Shown here in pieces: positions 33,928 through 44,739 of a stretch of 64,000 bases of DNA. The stretch is from Chamaecyparis obtusa (taxonomy: Eukaryota; Streptophyta; Pinopsida; Cupressales; Cupressaceae): assembly GCA_027943335.1 (NCBI GenBank), contig BSBK01002058.1, forward strand, positions 588,501 through 652,500. Direction: 5' to 3'. The first letter of the stretch is position 1. Each line of letters begins with the position of its first letter. A program made the translations under genes and the position numbers. The notes under the pieces were generated by a model. It saw nothing but the letters and a program-made list of their open reading frames with translations, made no database searches and was not told the DNA's origin.

Positions 33928-36882
33928 TATTAGCACAAGTAAAAAATTTCATGGCTCCATCATGTTTCTTGTGCCTCTGCAAGTATTTTTTCCTTATTTC
34001 CAGCCAAACCCTGGTTAATTTTTCAAATTTCTAGCCATTTGAATGGAAAACCCTAAGTTACCCCGGCCTTGTTCTTTTTAAGCGTTACCTTTTCAGGTCA
34101 CTTAAATCTCCTATACGCACGTGATTTATTTCCTCTATGCATTCACTGAATCGCGCAATATACTTTCATGCCTCTTAGTCATTTGACAATTACGTGAATA
34201 CATTGTCACTAGTTGTCCTAATTCCTGGCAGTTACATCATTCTTTTCAGCGATTATGTGACTTCTTGGTCGCGTAGTCTCTTATTGTCTGGTGGTTTCAT
34301 GTTAACACCTAGCGAACCAGCGAGCGGCTTATCCTTTTTCTTTGGTCGCTGAATCACCAAGTAAGGACTTTTTAGATGGGATGATCTAGGTGGAAATGTT
34401 GTCATTTGATGCTGAAATGGAAACTTCTCATTGGTCCACATGATAATGAGTTAGAGCTTGTCAGAGGGGCCTGATGTCAGAGATTTTGATCAATGGTTGG
34501 CGCATGTTCATATGGAATACTCTTCCCCCATGCGATCTTGCACCCACCATCTGATTAGATGCAGGTGGGTAGTGGGTCCTATGTCAGAGGTGACCGAGTA
34601 GAAGCAATGAATGGTGTGTTGACATGTGGTAGGATTTTAGGCGGGCCTAAGGTTATCAAATTTTTTCGGTGAATTGGCGACTATGTGATTTTATTATCCT
34701 TTAAGTTTAGCGGCTTTGATAAATTTTGGCGGAGGTCTAAAGTTTTCTTTGTTCGCTCATTCACAAAATGAATTAGAAATGCTCCAAATGATCTGGCGAA
34801 TGTGTGAATATGTCTATTCACTGAGTCTCAGGATAAATTGGTGGAGCCCTAAACCATTTGGTGATTCGGTGAACCCCTTTAGTCGCTAGTTCTCGAAAAC
34901 ATTTGATGGCTAGACAAAGGATTAAGAGAACATGCGGAAGGCTTCAGTCACTGGTTCTCTAAGTATAAACCAGTTTCCCAAGGAGGGTTAAGACAAACAT
35001 TTAGCGAACTAGTGAATAATGGTTTTTCGTGCATTCACGAAATATAACCAATGGTTAAACAAAAGACTCAGTGACTAAGAGAAATGCTTTGTTCGCTGAA
35101 TTGTTTAATCAAACTGTAGTTAAGCGATACATTTGGGGACTTAGAGATCCCTTTGGTCATGTATTCGATAAATGGGAAAAGGGTTAAATTTTCCAAGAAT
35201 AGTGGGACTATTCGCCACCGTGTTGCTGAGGTGTTTTTTCTTGATTGTCTGAGCTAGAAAAGGATGAGGATATGTCGGTGGGCCTGAAAGATTCAAAAGG
35301 AATGACAATGTGGAGGATTTGATGGTTGGCATATCTTCACATAGAATCTTTTGAGGCTATGCGATCTTACACCAGCCGTTCGATTAAAGGCTTATGCAGA
35401 GTGGGTCCAATGTGCCGATTCATTGCTGACGTGCTTAGTTTTCATTGGCCAAGAGTTTCATGAGGTGGCATAAGACTTTTAAGGGTTTTGTTAACTATTG
35501 AAGGATTTTTGTGAACTGCCCAATCTGCCGAGAATAAAATACATCAATGGTCCTATTTTAAATTTGAGCCGATAACTATTTTTCGTTCAAATTCAAATTT
35601 TCCTGCATGGTTTTTGCTAGGGTTTGAAGTAGAAAGTTGTATAAAACAAAGCGGTGGTCAAGAATTAATTGCTCTAGGACAAATTGTAGTTGGAGAAGGA
35701 TGTAGAAGACATGAATTATGACGAGAATCTAATTTTGTTTCTGATTATGCCATGCCAGTTGATTTTTAGGTTTGAATAAATTACAGAGGGGCATTCATTG
35801 CAGGTGGACAGTGAGGTATAAAATCAAATTTCTTGAAAGATTCGAGGATAGCATTGAAGACTCAAAGTGAAGGATGGTTCAGTTGAAATATCTCATCTGT
35901 TTTAGTGGTGTCTTTATTGTAAACCCTTTGGGGTTGTTGTATAGCATTTAGGTTAAAATTTTGTAAATGTTTGGTAGCTTGTTGCATCTCCTTGTATAAA
36001 GGGATTTTTCATGATCATTCTAAGGCATTGGGAGTTTAGGTGTTAAAAAGATTAAATTTCTAAAGCCCTAGCTTTCAGTCAAGGATTGTAATTTTTGATA
36101 TCATTTTATCAAACAATAGAGAAGAAGTACAGGTTATTCTTATTTTGCAAGCTTGCTATTCAGGGTGTACTATATGCATATGGTGAAAGGTTATACTTAA
36201 TATAGACCTCAGATCTTTGTCTCTCATTTGTTTTATGCTGTGAATCTTTGAATCTTTGCATAAGGTTTATATGAATGTATTGGTGCTTTGAGTTCCAACC
36301 TAGAGTTAGATTAAATATTGCTCAAAGTGGGATATGTGTTCATGGAATTCATATGAAGGATTCTCACAAGTAGGAAAGAATTGAAGTATTTGTGTTTATG
36401 TCTAGAGACCAATTTCAAACACCATTTTATTAATCTTATTCCCTAATATTTTTCCCAATGGATAAGGCACTGGCCTATATTCTCCTATCTTTGTGTTGAG
36501 AAGAGTGATTCAAACTTTGTAATCCCAAAACATTAAAATCATTACCAGTATTTATTTTTATTTACATTTATGTATTGTCCTATCTAGTGATGGAGAGTCA
36601 ATGAACAATAGGTTTTTGTTTAGTACTTTCTCACTATTATATGTTGAAGGATCCAAAATTCAAATAGTGGGCAGAGTTAGAACTATCAGTCAGAGTTAAT
36701 ACTATTAGATCAGGTGCACTTGCCTTGGTTTTGCAGAGCCAAAAGTAGAAGAGGGTAGTCTTATCCCTATTGTTGGTCCAATTGCTTATAGATTGCTCAC
36801 ATTTGGAATTAACCAATCCTTAATATCCATCATAAGCATATTGGTATCTCATGGAGTGTAAAATCCTATCTAGGAACCAATA
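33928..36882 (+). repeat. 3' LTR of the gag-only element (2,955 bp)
   Basis: Aligns along its whole length with 28,011-30,952. Both ends have lost their canonical dinucleotide by transition: it starts TATTAGCACAAG (TG to TA) and ends AACCAATA (CA to TA). The target duplication GTATG follows at 36,883. Confidence 0.93.
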
Positions 36883-36887
36883 GTATG
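36883..36887. repeat. Target-site duplication GTATG, right
   Basis: The second copy of GTATG. Removing 28,011-36,887 rejoins the LINE reading frame without a shift. Confidence 0.93.
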
Positions 36888-37835
36888 CTCATTAAAATAG
36901 ATATCCAAAAAGCATATGATAAAGTTGACCAGAGATTTTTATGCAAGTGTTTAGAAGCATTTGGTTTTTCCAAACAATGGATTAATATAATCTATAATTG
37001 TATCTCAACGCCCAAAATATCTCTCTTAATTAATGGTACTCCAGAATGTTTCTTTGAAATCTCTCAAGGCATTAGACAAGGTGATCCATTATCACCCTTC
37101 CTCTATGTTATCATGGTAGAAGCTTTGGGTAGATCTATAACTCAGGCACACCTAGAAGGTAAAATTTTAGGAGTCAAAGTAACAAATAACATTCCCAATA
37201 TAACCCATCAACAGTTTTTAGATGACACAATACTACTAGGGGCAAGTAATAAAAGGGAAGCAAAGGCATTCAAAACTATCCTAGATGTCTATATGAAGGC
37301 ATGAGGCCAACGTGTCAACCCCAATAAATTTAAATTTTTCTTTTTTAACACCCCCTTGGCTAAAGTAAGATAGATTTGTAACATTCTAGGCTAGAAAGTT
37401 GCTAGGTTTCCTTGTAAATATCTAGGGATCCCCCTAGATAAGGGAGTGCGCAGCTCTAAACTATGGGAATCAGTAGTTTCTAAAGTACAAAACAAAAAAT
37501 GTAACTGGAAAGGTAAATGGCTCACTAAAGTTGGTCGAGCTACAATGATTAAATATGTCCTATCGGCCATCCCCACATACTAGATGTCTATACTCTCACT
37601 TCCTGTGAACATCAAAACTAATATAGATAAACTCTTTAGAGACTTTTACTGGAAAGGTACAGAAGAGGAAAAGAAAACAATGCTTATTAGGTTGGATAAT
37701 CTTTGTAAACTGATCTCCCAAGGTTGGTTAGGTATTAAGAACCTTCAATGGCAGAATAAAGCTCTAGGTGCCAAACTAGTCTGGAGAATTTATAAGGATC
37801 CCAATAGAAAATGGGCAACAATCCTTTTGAATTAA
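36888..37835 (+). pseudogene. LINE ORF2 reverse transcriptase, palm and thumb
   Basis: IDIQKAYDKVD (palm Asp), ISQGIRQGDPLSPFLYVIMV and the active site FLDD at 37,215-37,226 (Leu in place of Ala of FADD; both Asp kept). NPNKFKF, KYLGIPL, WLTKVGRATMIKYVLSAIPTY and WKGTEEEKK then follow in the order of non-LTR RTs. Stops are TGA near 37,302, TAGs near 37,370-37,392 and TAG near 37,580; most sit where Trp or Gln is expected. Confidence 0.92.
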
Positions 37836-38099
37836 TATATCCCAAATGTGGAGCCCATCAATATTTTTAGATCCCATTCACACACTAAAGGTTCCCATAT
37901 CATGAATTTTCTTACAAAATCCAGAGGAGTTATCAATAACCTACTCACATGGGACATTGGAGTAGGTGACAAGGCCCTCTTCTGGGAAGACTCCTAGGGA
38001 GGGTCCACCCCATTGGATAAAGAAGGATTCTGATAGGAATATATATATAACTGCAAAACTAGTATAGGTAGGTTTGTAAATGATTACATCTCTTCCAGA

Positions 38100-38795
38100 G
38101 CAGACTCAATCTAGAAATTTATAGATATCATCCATGTAGATCATAATGAAAGCATAAAGCTTAGAGAAATCCTTAGTAATAGAGTAATCTCTTACAAAAA
38201 TAGAGAAGACAAACTAATTTGGGCAGGCTCAAATGACAAAAACTATAAAGTCAAAGATGGATACAAAGCAATTTTGAAGGAACAAAATCTAGATACTTTA
38301 GATATCCCCCTAAATTTATGCTAGAACAAAGCATGCCTCCATAAGGTAGGGATTTTTCTTTGGGCAGCATTGCAAAATAAAATATTAACCACACATAGAC
38401 TAAGGAGACTAGGTTTTGAAGGCCCATCAAGATGTTTGTTATGTGAATGTCAAGAAGAAGAGGTTAATCATTTACTCATATATTGTGAATTTTCCCAAGA
38501 ATGTTGGAATTAGTTAAATAATTTCTTAAATTGGTATTCAGCGAGGCCCATAGATATATTGGAATTTCTCAAAGTGTGGCCTTCACCAAATAAGGATAGC
38601 CTGTATAAAGATATCTGGGTAATTGCACCATCTATAGTCCTATGGGAAATATGGAAAGAACGTAATAGAAGAATCTTTACAAACCAAAAAATTGAGTGTA
38701 GATCGATAACTAATAAAATAGAAGCCTCAATTACCGAAGTAATTAATAACAGACTCCAAAACCAAATTAGTTATGAAAACTCATTTAAGTAATGT
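38100..38795 (+). pseudogene. LINE ORF2 zinc-binding (zf-RVT) region
   Basis: After a short variable part, the plant zf-RVT pattern is clear: KACLHKVGIFLWAALQNKI, RRLGFEGPSRCLLCECQEEE, VNHLLIYCEFSQECWN (CxxC, then HxxxxC, about 38,430-38,508). A helical part with SIVLWEIWKERNRRIF follows. Stops replace Trp before NKACLH (38,322-38,324) and after CWN. This domain is usual between RT and the C-terminal RNase H in plant L1 elements. Confidence 0.85.
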
Positions 38796-38894
38796 GATAA
38801 TAATCTTAGAAGGCGGTGGCCAAAATTAGCCATCCCTCCATTAGATGGAACAAGAGGGAACAAAACAAAGGCTGATAGAAGCACATGTAAATGG

Positions 38895-39323
38895 TCACCA
38901 CCTAAAGAAGGGTGGTATAAACTAAATTTTGATGGCACCTCCAGAGGAAATCCAGGTATAATGGGTATTGGTGGGATTATCCATAATTGGAAGGGATTAC
39001 ACATTTCTAAATTTGCTAAATCCATTAAACCTACAACTAATAACATGGCAGAATGTGATGCAGTTCTAGAAGGACTTAAACTATGCTATCAATTAGGTTT
39101 AACAAAAATTGAAATTGAGGGAGACTCCCAAATAATTGTAAATGCAATAAGAACTAGGAGAATTGAAAATTGGAAACTCAATTCAAAATTAGAAGAAATC
39201 CTAGAAATCTTGGATAAAATCCCACAAAATGAAGTAAAAAATATTTATAGAGAAGGTAATTCAGAAGCTGATCATCTCACAAATAGGGGTGTAGAGGGTG
39301 AAAACTTTGTAGACAAAATATAA
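38895..39323 (+). pseudogene. LINE C-terminal RNase H (aRNH type), nearly intact
   Basis: Domain read as WYKLNFDGTSRGNPG, NMAECDAVLEGLKL, KIEIEGDSQIIVNAI and IYREGNSEADHLTNRG, ending at TAA 39,321-39,323. The four acidic catalytic positions are all present: Asp codon 38,931, Glu 39,051, Asp 39,123 and Asp 39,270. An RNase H of this type was acquired by a plant L1 clade and removes RNA from the RNA:DNA hybrid. No stop lies between 38,895 and 39,321, so this is the best-preserved domain in the window. Confidence 0.92.
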
Positions 39324-39658
39324 TTAATAGTAATAAAGTTGGCCTGTTTCACAACCGTTAGTCATCAATGATCACATACTCCAAACCTACAGTAATAATA
39401 TATACTCCTAATGAAAATTAACAAATTAAAACCATAATCATTGTTCAAATAGATAGTTCAGGTTCATGAGAATGAGGGGAGCTATAACTCTAATAATTAT
39501 CATTATTATCTATCGAAATGAAGTCTTAATTATGAAAACCTAAAGGAAACAATTATAATGTATTAAGAACCATTACTTCCTTCAGAGATCAAGTACTCAG
39601 AGATTAGTTAATATAGTCACTTCACATTTAGGGAAGTGTTGTGTCATGATAGTTCTCA

Positions 39659-40440
39659 GTAAATCGAGGAACAACTTTAAAATATCAGGATGATGCAAAT
39701 ATAAAATTTGATGATGAAAAGGTGGACATCAAGGTAATTAATGAAATGACTCCATGTACTATCTTCACACGCAATCCTCTATATATCAGCTCATAGCTTG
39801 ACACAGACACATCTCCCGCACTGAGTTTCCTAAGACTCAATATTTTGCTAAGCTATGGAATCAAGACTGCTTACTTTCATGTCCAATGGTCTGATCATAG
39901 GATAGTTCATAGAAATTTCAATATTCGCAGGTAAGATGAAAGAAGATATTATTCAGGTAGCGAGGGTTATCTTTATCGAAGACCTTCTTAGCGGTTTGGA
40001 AAACATGGTGTACTATGTCGACAACCAACTCACAATACCATACCCAGAGATAATGATGAAAATAGAGATACCCAAGCTTGATGAAATTCCTCAATCACAA
40101 TGCATACCCATGATGTCCTTTAAAGATGAGGGAAGGTTCGACACACACTGGCCAAAAATGCTCAGGAATTTGGATTTTATCTTTAATGAGAGTCTTACTG
40201 AGGAGGTGGACTCAGAGTGGCTCCTCAACTACTAGAGGAATGAGGGTTTCAATATCCCAAGAGACCTAGATCAAGTTGAGCCAGCAAAATTTCACATTAT
40301 GGCTCTAGAGGTCAACAGGTGTACTCATCATTCACGAAAGGTGGCAGCAAAAGTTGAGTGCATTGTCATGATGAAGAAGAATGTGAATATTTGGAATTGC
40401 ATGGTGATTTAGAAAGATGAAGCTAAATGATTAGTGGTAC
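39659..40440 (+). pseudogene. Unknown decayed coding stretch 1
   Basis: About 90 codons in one frame (39,659-39,932, one TAG at about 39,794) pass into a second frame open from about 39,906 and readable to 40,234 and, beyond a TAG, to about 40,410. Around 39,826-39,915 a hydrophobic strand pattern ends in a D-H-R word (QWSDHRI), which loosely recalls the conserved Asp-x-Arg of 30K-type plant virus movement proteins. This is a weak resemblance. The part after 39,936 is mixed, with acidic and amphipathic stretches. A CAG/GTAAG word at the frame change (39,928-39,935) could be a splice donor or chance. Confidence 0.35.
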
Positions 40441-41065
40441 CCAATGTCTCTTTTTGTAGAATGCTTTTAATCCTTTTAGCAAGATAGCGTATGTTAAGTA
40501 CACCTGTCTAAAGTATATAAGTTTCAGACTCTTCCGTAAACTCAGATAATTGTATTAAGATACAAATATGTGGATATATAGTACTATGTTAAGTTTGGAG
40601 TAAATCTCTTTATGTTTATATGGTAGGGCCTCTATATTAACAGTTGGTATGGATAGAACGTCAAATATATATCTCTAAAATTAGAGTAGGTCATGAAAAA
40701 TATAATTTTTTTTAAATTTTCCTTAAGCATAATTTCCTCATGTATTATAATCTATAAAGATATTAGCCAGTAATCTTACCCTTGTTATTTATAGAGCCCC
40801 TATTCATGTCTACACCTGGCCCCCATTTGACTACCTACAACTGACAAATAATAAATGCATAACAATAAGAATTAAAACAAGCAAACTCTTCACCTCCCGA
40901 AATGGAAGTAATAAAAAGATCAACATCTTATAAATAATTCGAATAGGTTGAGAATCCCAAAAGCTAGGACACTAGAGGTATATTATACTTAGCACTAATG
41001 AGTTCCCGATTAGGGCACATTGCATTTCTGATCTTGATTTTAATTTCCCCTTACCCTAGGGAAGT
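40441..41065. other. AT-rich gap between unknown stretches 1 and 2
   Basis: No coding is recognised. It contains T-rich runs (about 40,705-40,720) and no repeat or promoter I can name. Confidence 0.4.
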
Positions 41066-41750
41066 ATGGATACCCCAATTAAGCTCACCTATAAGAGGAA
41101 CCAGATGTCTATGGGTGGAAGGTTAAAATCAAAGCATATTAAGGAAGTTCTAATAGACAAGCATATCCTCATAGTTAGAGCCATCCTTCGCATCTTATGC
41201 CTTGAATTCCTTAATAACAAGGACAAATATAGAGTTTTATCTAGCATTACCTCCATGTTTTTAGTGGTTATCTCTTTCTGGGGTCTTCCAAAATCAGAGA
41301 CAAGGAGATTCTGTTTAAGAATATTCAAGCACAGATTCCTCAAAAATTTGGAAGAAGTTCTTCAAAACATCAGAGAGGATCTAACAATCGTTAGACCTAG
41401 GTTTTATGATATGGAACCAGACAATGGAAGTACCATTCTTTCTCTACCTATCATAGTAACCGAAGACATGGAAGCCGTCAAGGAAAGGAAAGCCATTATC
41501 AATAGAAATGTCTATTTTCTACTAGACTTCCTTCATATCTAGAAATCAGTGAAGGGGGACTAGTTCTTTTTGTATTGGTATCTAGATGAGGTTGTCTATA
41601 TAGACATAGATTGCCTTCCAAAAATAGAGACTGAAAACTTAATAGACCTATGGCTAGAGGAAGGAAAGGAATATGAATATACTCAGCCTTGTGTCAGATA
41701 ACTATGTAGAATTATGGATGGATGAAGGGGAGAAACATAAGAAAAAGTAA
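41066..41750 (+). pseudogene. Unknown decayed coding stretch 2
   Basis: A 158-codon frame from ATG 41,066 to TAG 41,540-41,542, readable through further stops to about 41,700 (DIDCLPKIETENLIDLWLEE). It is basic at the N-terminus, has a hydrophobic middle (SITSMFLVVISFW) and a Lys/Arg/Leu helix-rich part (FKHRFLKNLEEVLQNI). There is no match to any family I know. Size and composition are compatible with a small structural protein. The minus-strand frame at 41,089-41,343 is a shadow. Confidence 0.4.
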
Positions 41751-41799
41751 GAAATGTCTCTCTGATTTAGATTTCTCAGTGACACAAAATTAGGAATGA

Positions 41800-43960
41800 T
41801 TAAGGAAGCTTGATTGGTTTTAGGAAGATCTCTCATATATTAGGTGACTATAAAATATATAGAGGTGTCATAATGTCAATCTTTTGTATGGAACAAATCT
41901 TAGAACTCAACAATGTTATTTCCCTTAGCAATGTGTTGTAACATTTATGTTTTGTTTCATGAGAAACAACATGACCTATATAAAAGTGTGATCTTAACAG
42001 TAGTTGATAGACATTTTATCTTGGATTTTATTTTATTATCTTTTTTTTCATTTTCTATGAATATGGTATATATGGAGAATTCTTGCAATAAACTGCTTCA
42101 CACTAAAATTGACATTTATCTGATTATCTCAAAGAGTACAGATTCAGTGACTACTATGGTGCCTTATATTTCTTTGATCTTTAAGTAGGCTTGCATTAGA
42201 GAACATAATTGAAACCTTGAGGCACTAATATACATGAAGATATCCTACTCTCTAGGATTCCACTTTAAGATATAGGGCTAGCAAGAATAGTTTGAAATTA
42301 TGCAGCCCATTTCAACTAGAATATAGGTATGAATGTTCTTTTAGCAATAGATGGTTGTGGTTATATTAAAAAATGACAATCAGACTAGTGTTTTTATGGA
42401 AATATGTCATGTTCATTAGGATTATAGTTAAATCCTAAAATATACCTTACGACAACAATATCAACAATTAAACCCTCAACTTTTGAGTAAGGGGTCAGAA
42501 AAGGGATGAGGTAATCTATATCTGGTTATAGTCTAATTATACTTACAAACTTCTTTCATAAATTAAGCTTAAACTACTAGTGTATAGAATTAAACTTCTT
42601 TTATTTATTAAGCTTAAACTACTAGTGTATAGAATTGAAATCATGTCCCTATCCTAGGATAGGGCCATTACCTCATGCTACATGATCATGAATATATCCA
42701 TGAGCTTATACTCTTCAGGAAGCTACTAATTACATGTATACAGATAGTATCACTGAGGAAAAACTTATAGATCAAAGTGACCCATGCGTATTCTAGCGAT
42801 AAGGGTAGGATGCTTAGGACATGCTTAGGTTCAAGAATCCACCTCATTTTGGTTTGAACTCCCCGTATCATTCACATTCTCCCATTTTCCATGATTGTGT
42901 ATAGTGTATAATCTATTAATTATTTTCATTAATTGTAATAGTGTAGTATAGGTATTGGATATCTAGAGCACCAAAGGAACTCTGAAATAGCTAGGCATCA
43001 ATTTACATGTGAACAATGAATAAAACACCTGTATATGTAAATAGACTATGTGTTTCCTTGAAAGCGTGACTATAGGATCTTAAGCACATAAGATATAGCT
43101 AAAGGTAAGTTAATTGGGTGGCCACAAAAATAGAGGTACTACATCCGTAAGATTGCTCCCTCATAGAAAGAGGTATGGATTATGGTCTTCATACCTATAT
43201 ACAGATCTAGTTATCCAATTCTCCCTTAGCACTATGCTTAGGATATATACTAAGTTTCGATGTGAACTTCTTAATATACCAATATCTTTTATCCCCTACT
43301 CATGCTCTACCTCCTAGCTATTAACTTCAGGTCGAGGATCTAATTGGACCTCTTATTTATGTTCCATACTATGATGTCATAATGATTTCAGTAGACTCAT
43401 CTTTAATTTTTTTAATTAACAAATAATGCTTACGAATCAATAGTAATCTTGTATGTTAAGGATAAGATTATGGAAATAAATATAAATACAGATTTGAGCC
43501 ATTATGCACCTTTCAAACTTTCTAAAAACTATAGCTCTTTAGAAATATAGATAACTCTTTTAGCATCAATAAGATTTTCTTAAGGTTATGGATTAATATA
43601 GTTTTGAAGCAAGATGTTCTAAGTAGTATACTTCTCATAAAAGCATGATGGTAGTCATGTATGATCTAGCATAAGAATATGAGCATCAAATACTACAATA
43701 TTCTTAGGAACATGAGGTACGAGTATAGGTAAAGGTACCCTCAAATTTTTCTATCATTTAAATGCATCTATCGTACTCTCTCCTAGTTAGGTTTTACTTC
43801 GGAATAAATTTTTTAATGATTGTACTAATAAAGATCTTAGCCAAGGCTTAGATATTTCAGGTACTAAAAAATATGAGACATATGAGGATCCTCTATCTGA
43901 ACAAGATAATCAGGGAATAATCCTCCATGATAGATAGATTTCAATGCAAAGATCGACTTA
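41800..43960 (+). pseudogene. Unknown decayed coding stretch 3 (poorly preserved)
   Basis: Short readable pieces in changing frames include a 91-codon frame at 41,913-42,188 with a hydrophobic run, and a 67-codon frame at 43,114-43,317 (KFRCELLNIPISFIPYSCST). Several Cys/Trp-containing words occur between. A 30-odd-base direct repeat (CTTAAACTACTAGTGTATAG) sits at 42,567-42,586 and 42,611-42,630. It may be one long ORF of about 2 kb or unrelated remnants. No family is identified. Confidence 0.25.
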
Positions 43961-44060
43961 AGTAGAAAGAAAAAGGTTATGAGCAATGCACGCTAGTTTC
44001 AGAAGATAAGCCTAATGGGAACTGAAAATATTTGAAGAATATATTGATATGTAACAATTC

Positions 44061-44290
44061 ATACGGAGATTGTAATAATTATATTATGATTTTGATTATG
44101 GTGGGAATGCCCTTCTAAACTTCTTATGTAGATAAACCGGACTAAGGTCCCAAGCAAGGCTGGAGGTTTTCTCAACCCCGTTCTTTCCTACCAGCACCTG
44201 CACTGAGCAGGGCTCTAATTTTTTGTATCACATGTGCATGATTAATAAATTATTGGCTTCGGCCTTTTACCGACCAAAAAAAATAAAAAA
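44061..44290 (+). mobile_element. LINE-like 3' UTR and A-rich tail
   Basis: A GC-richer stretch with GGTTTTCTCAACCCCG, then GATTAATAAATTATTGGCTT and CGGCCTTTTACCGACC followed by an A-run. TTGGC(T)...GGCCTTTTACCG before poly(A) is the usual close of plant L1 elements. It is probably the missing 3' end of the LINE whose ORF2 stops at 39,323, but it could be a separate 5'-truncated LINE. Confidence 0.6.
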
Positions 44291-44684
44291 TATATAAATG
44301 TTAATTTAATTAATATTAACATTTATTATCAATAAATTTTTTTAAGTAAAAAATAGTTTTAAAATTTTTATAAAATAAATTTTAATTAAAAATAAAATTT
44401 TATAAAATAAAATTTATTTAAAATAATATCTGAAAAGCAATAGTGTGTGGAGGTAGGTAGTGGGTCCCACCGCACAACTACTCTGACAACTTATGCTGCC
44501 AACAACCCACATCACCGATAGCTTTGGCTTCTGTGTCACTGGGATACTACAATAGCTTAGGTTGTCAATAGCCCATTGCACCAGTAGCTTCAATTGTCAT
44601 GTTATTGAGTTTCTATGACAGCTTAGACTATTGTGTAGCCTTACCTACACATAGGGAAAAGGGTGGGGGGAAAACCCTCCTTGT

Positions 44685-44689
<5 letters not shown>

Positions 44690-44736
<47 letters not shown>
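44690..44736. repeat. (AT)n microsatellite
   Basis: About 47 bases of uninterrupted AT. Confidence 0.97.

Positions 44737-44739
<3 letters not shown>

Larger units (their letters stand above)
28011..36882 (+). mobile_element. Non-autonomous gag-only LTR retrotransposon (TR-GAG-like)
   Basis: Complete 8,872-bp element. It has 5' LTR 28,011-30,952, primer site at 30,956, one gag-like frame at 31,845-33,740, 3' LTR 33,928-36,882 and target duplication GTATG. The internal region is only 2,975 bp and has no protease, RT, RNase H or integrase. It must have moved using enzymes from a partner, most likely a gypsy element because gag looks Ty3/gypsy-like. Gag-only elements are known as TR-GAGs. This one is unusual for its 2.9-kb LTRs and its long acidic gag extension. 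Confidence 0.92.
36888..39345 (+). mobile_element. Plant L1-type LINE, 3' part of ORF2
   Basis: Continuation of the LINE interrupted at 28,010: RT palm and thumb, zinc-binding domain and RNase H, all in the same frame as the RT start at 27,225, with only nonsense codons. A few dozen bases of 3' UTR follow the stop at 39,321-39,323. The usual tail is then missing, and a LINE-like tail appears only near 44.1-44.28 kb. Confidence 0.9.
39346..44060 (+). other. Unidentified 4.7-kb block with decayed reading frames
   Basis: Lies between the LINE ORF2 end and a LINE-like 3' tail. Three decayed coding stretches follow each other on the plus strand, separated by AT-rich gaps. None shows gag, protease, RT, RNase H, integrase, transposase or host-domain motifs. 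No LTR, inverted repeat or target duplication could be found; edges are approximate (39.34-39.37 and 44.04-44.06 kb). A captured host gene, an unknown transposon or an endogenous viral fragment are all possible. Confidence 0.5.

Noticed and set aside
36885..37304. Independent gene starting at ATG 36,885
   Set aside because: The ATG is formed by the target duplication GTATG; the frame is the continuation of LINE ORF2.
39928..39935. CAGGTAAG as a true splice donor
   Set aside because: It coincides with a frame change in an unidentified remnant and no matching acceptor was found; it may be chance.
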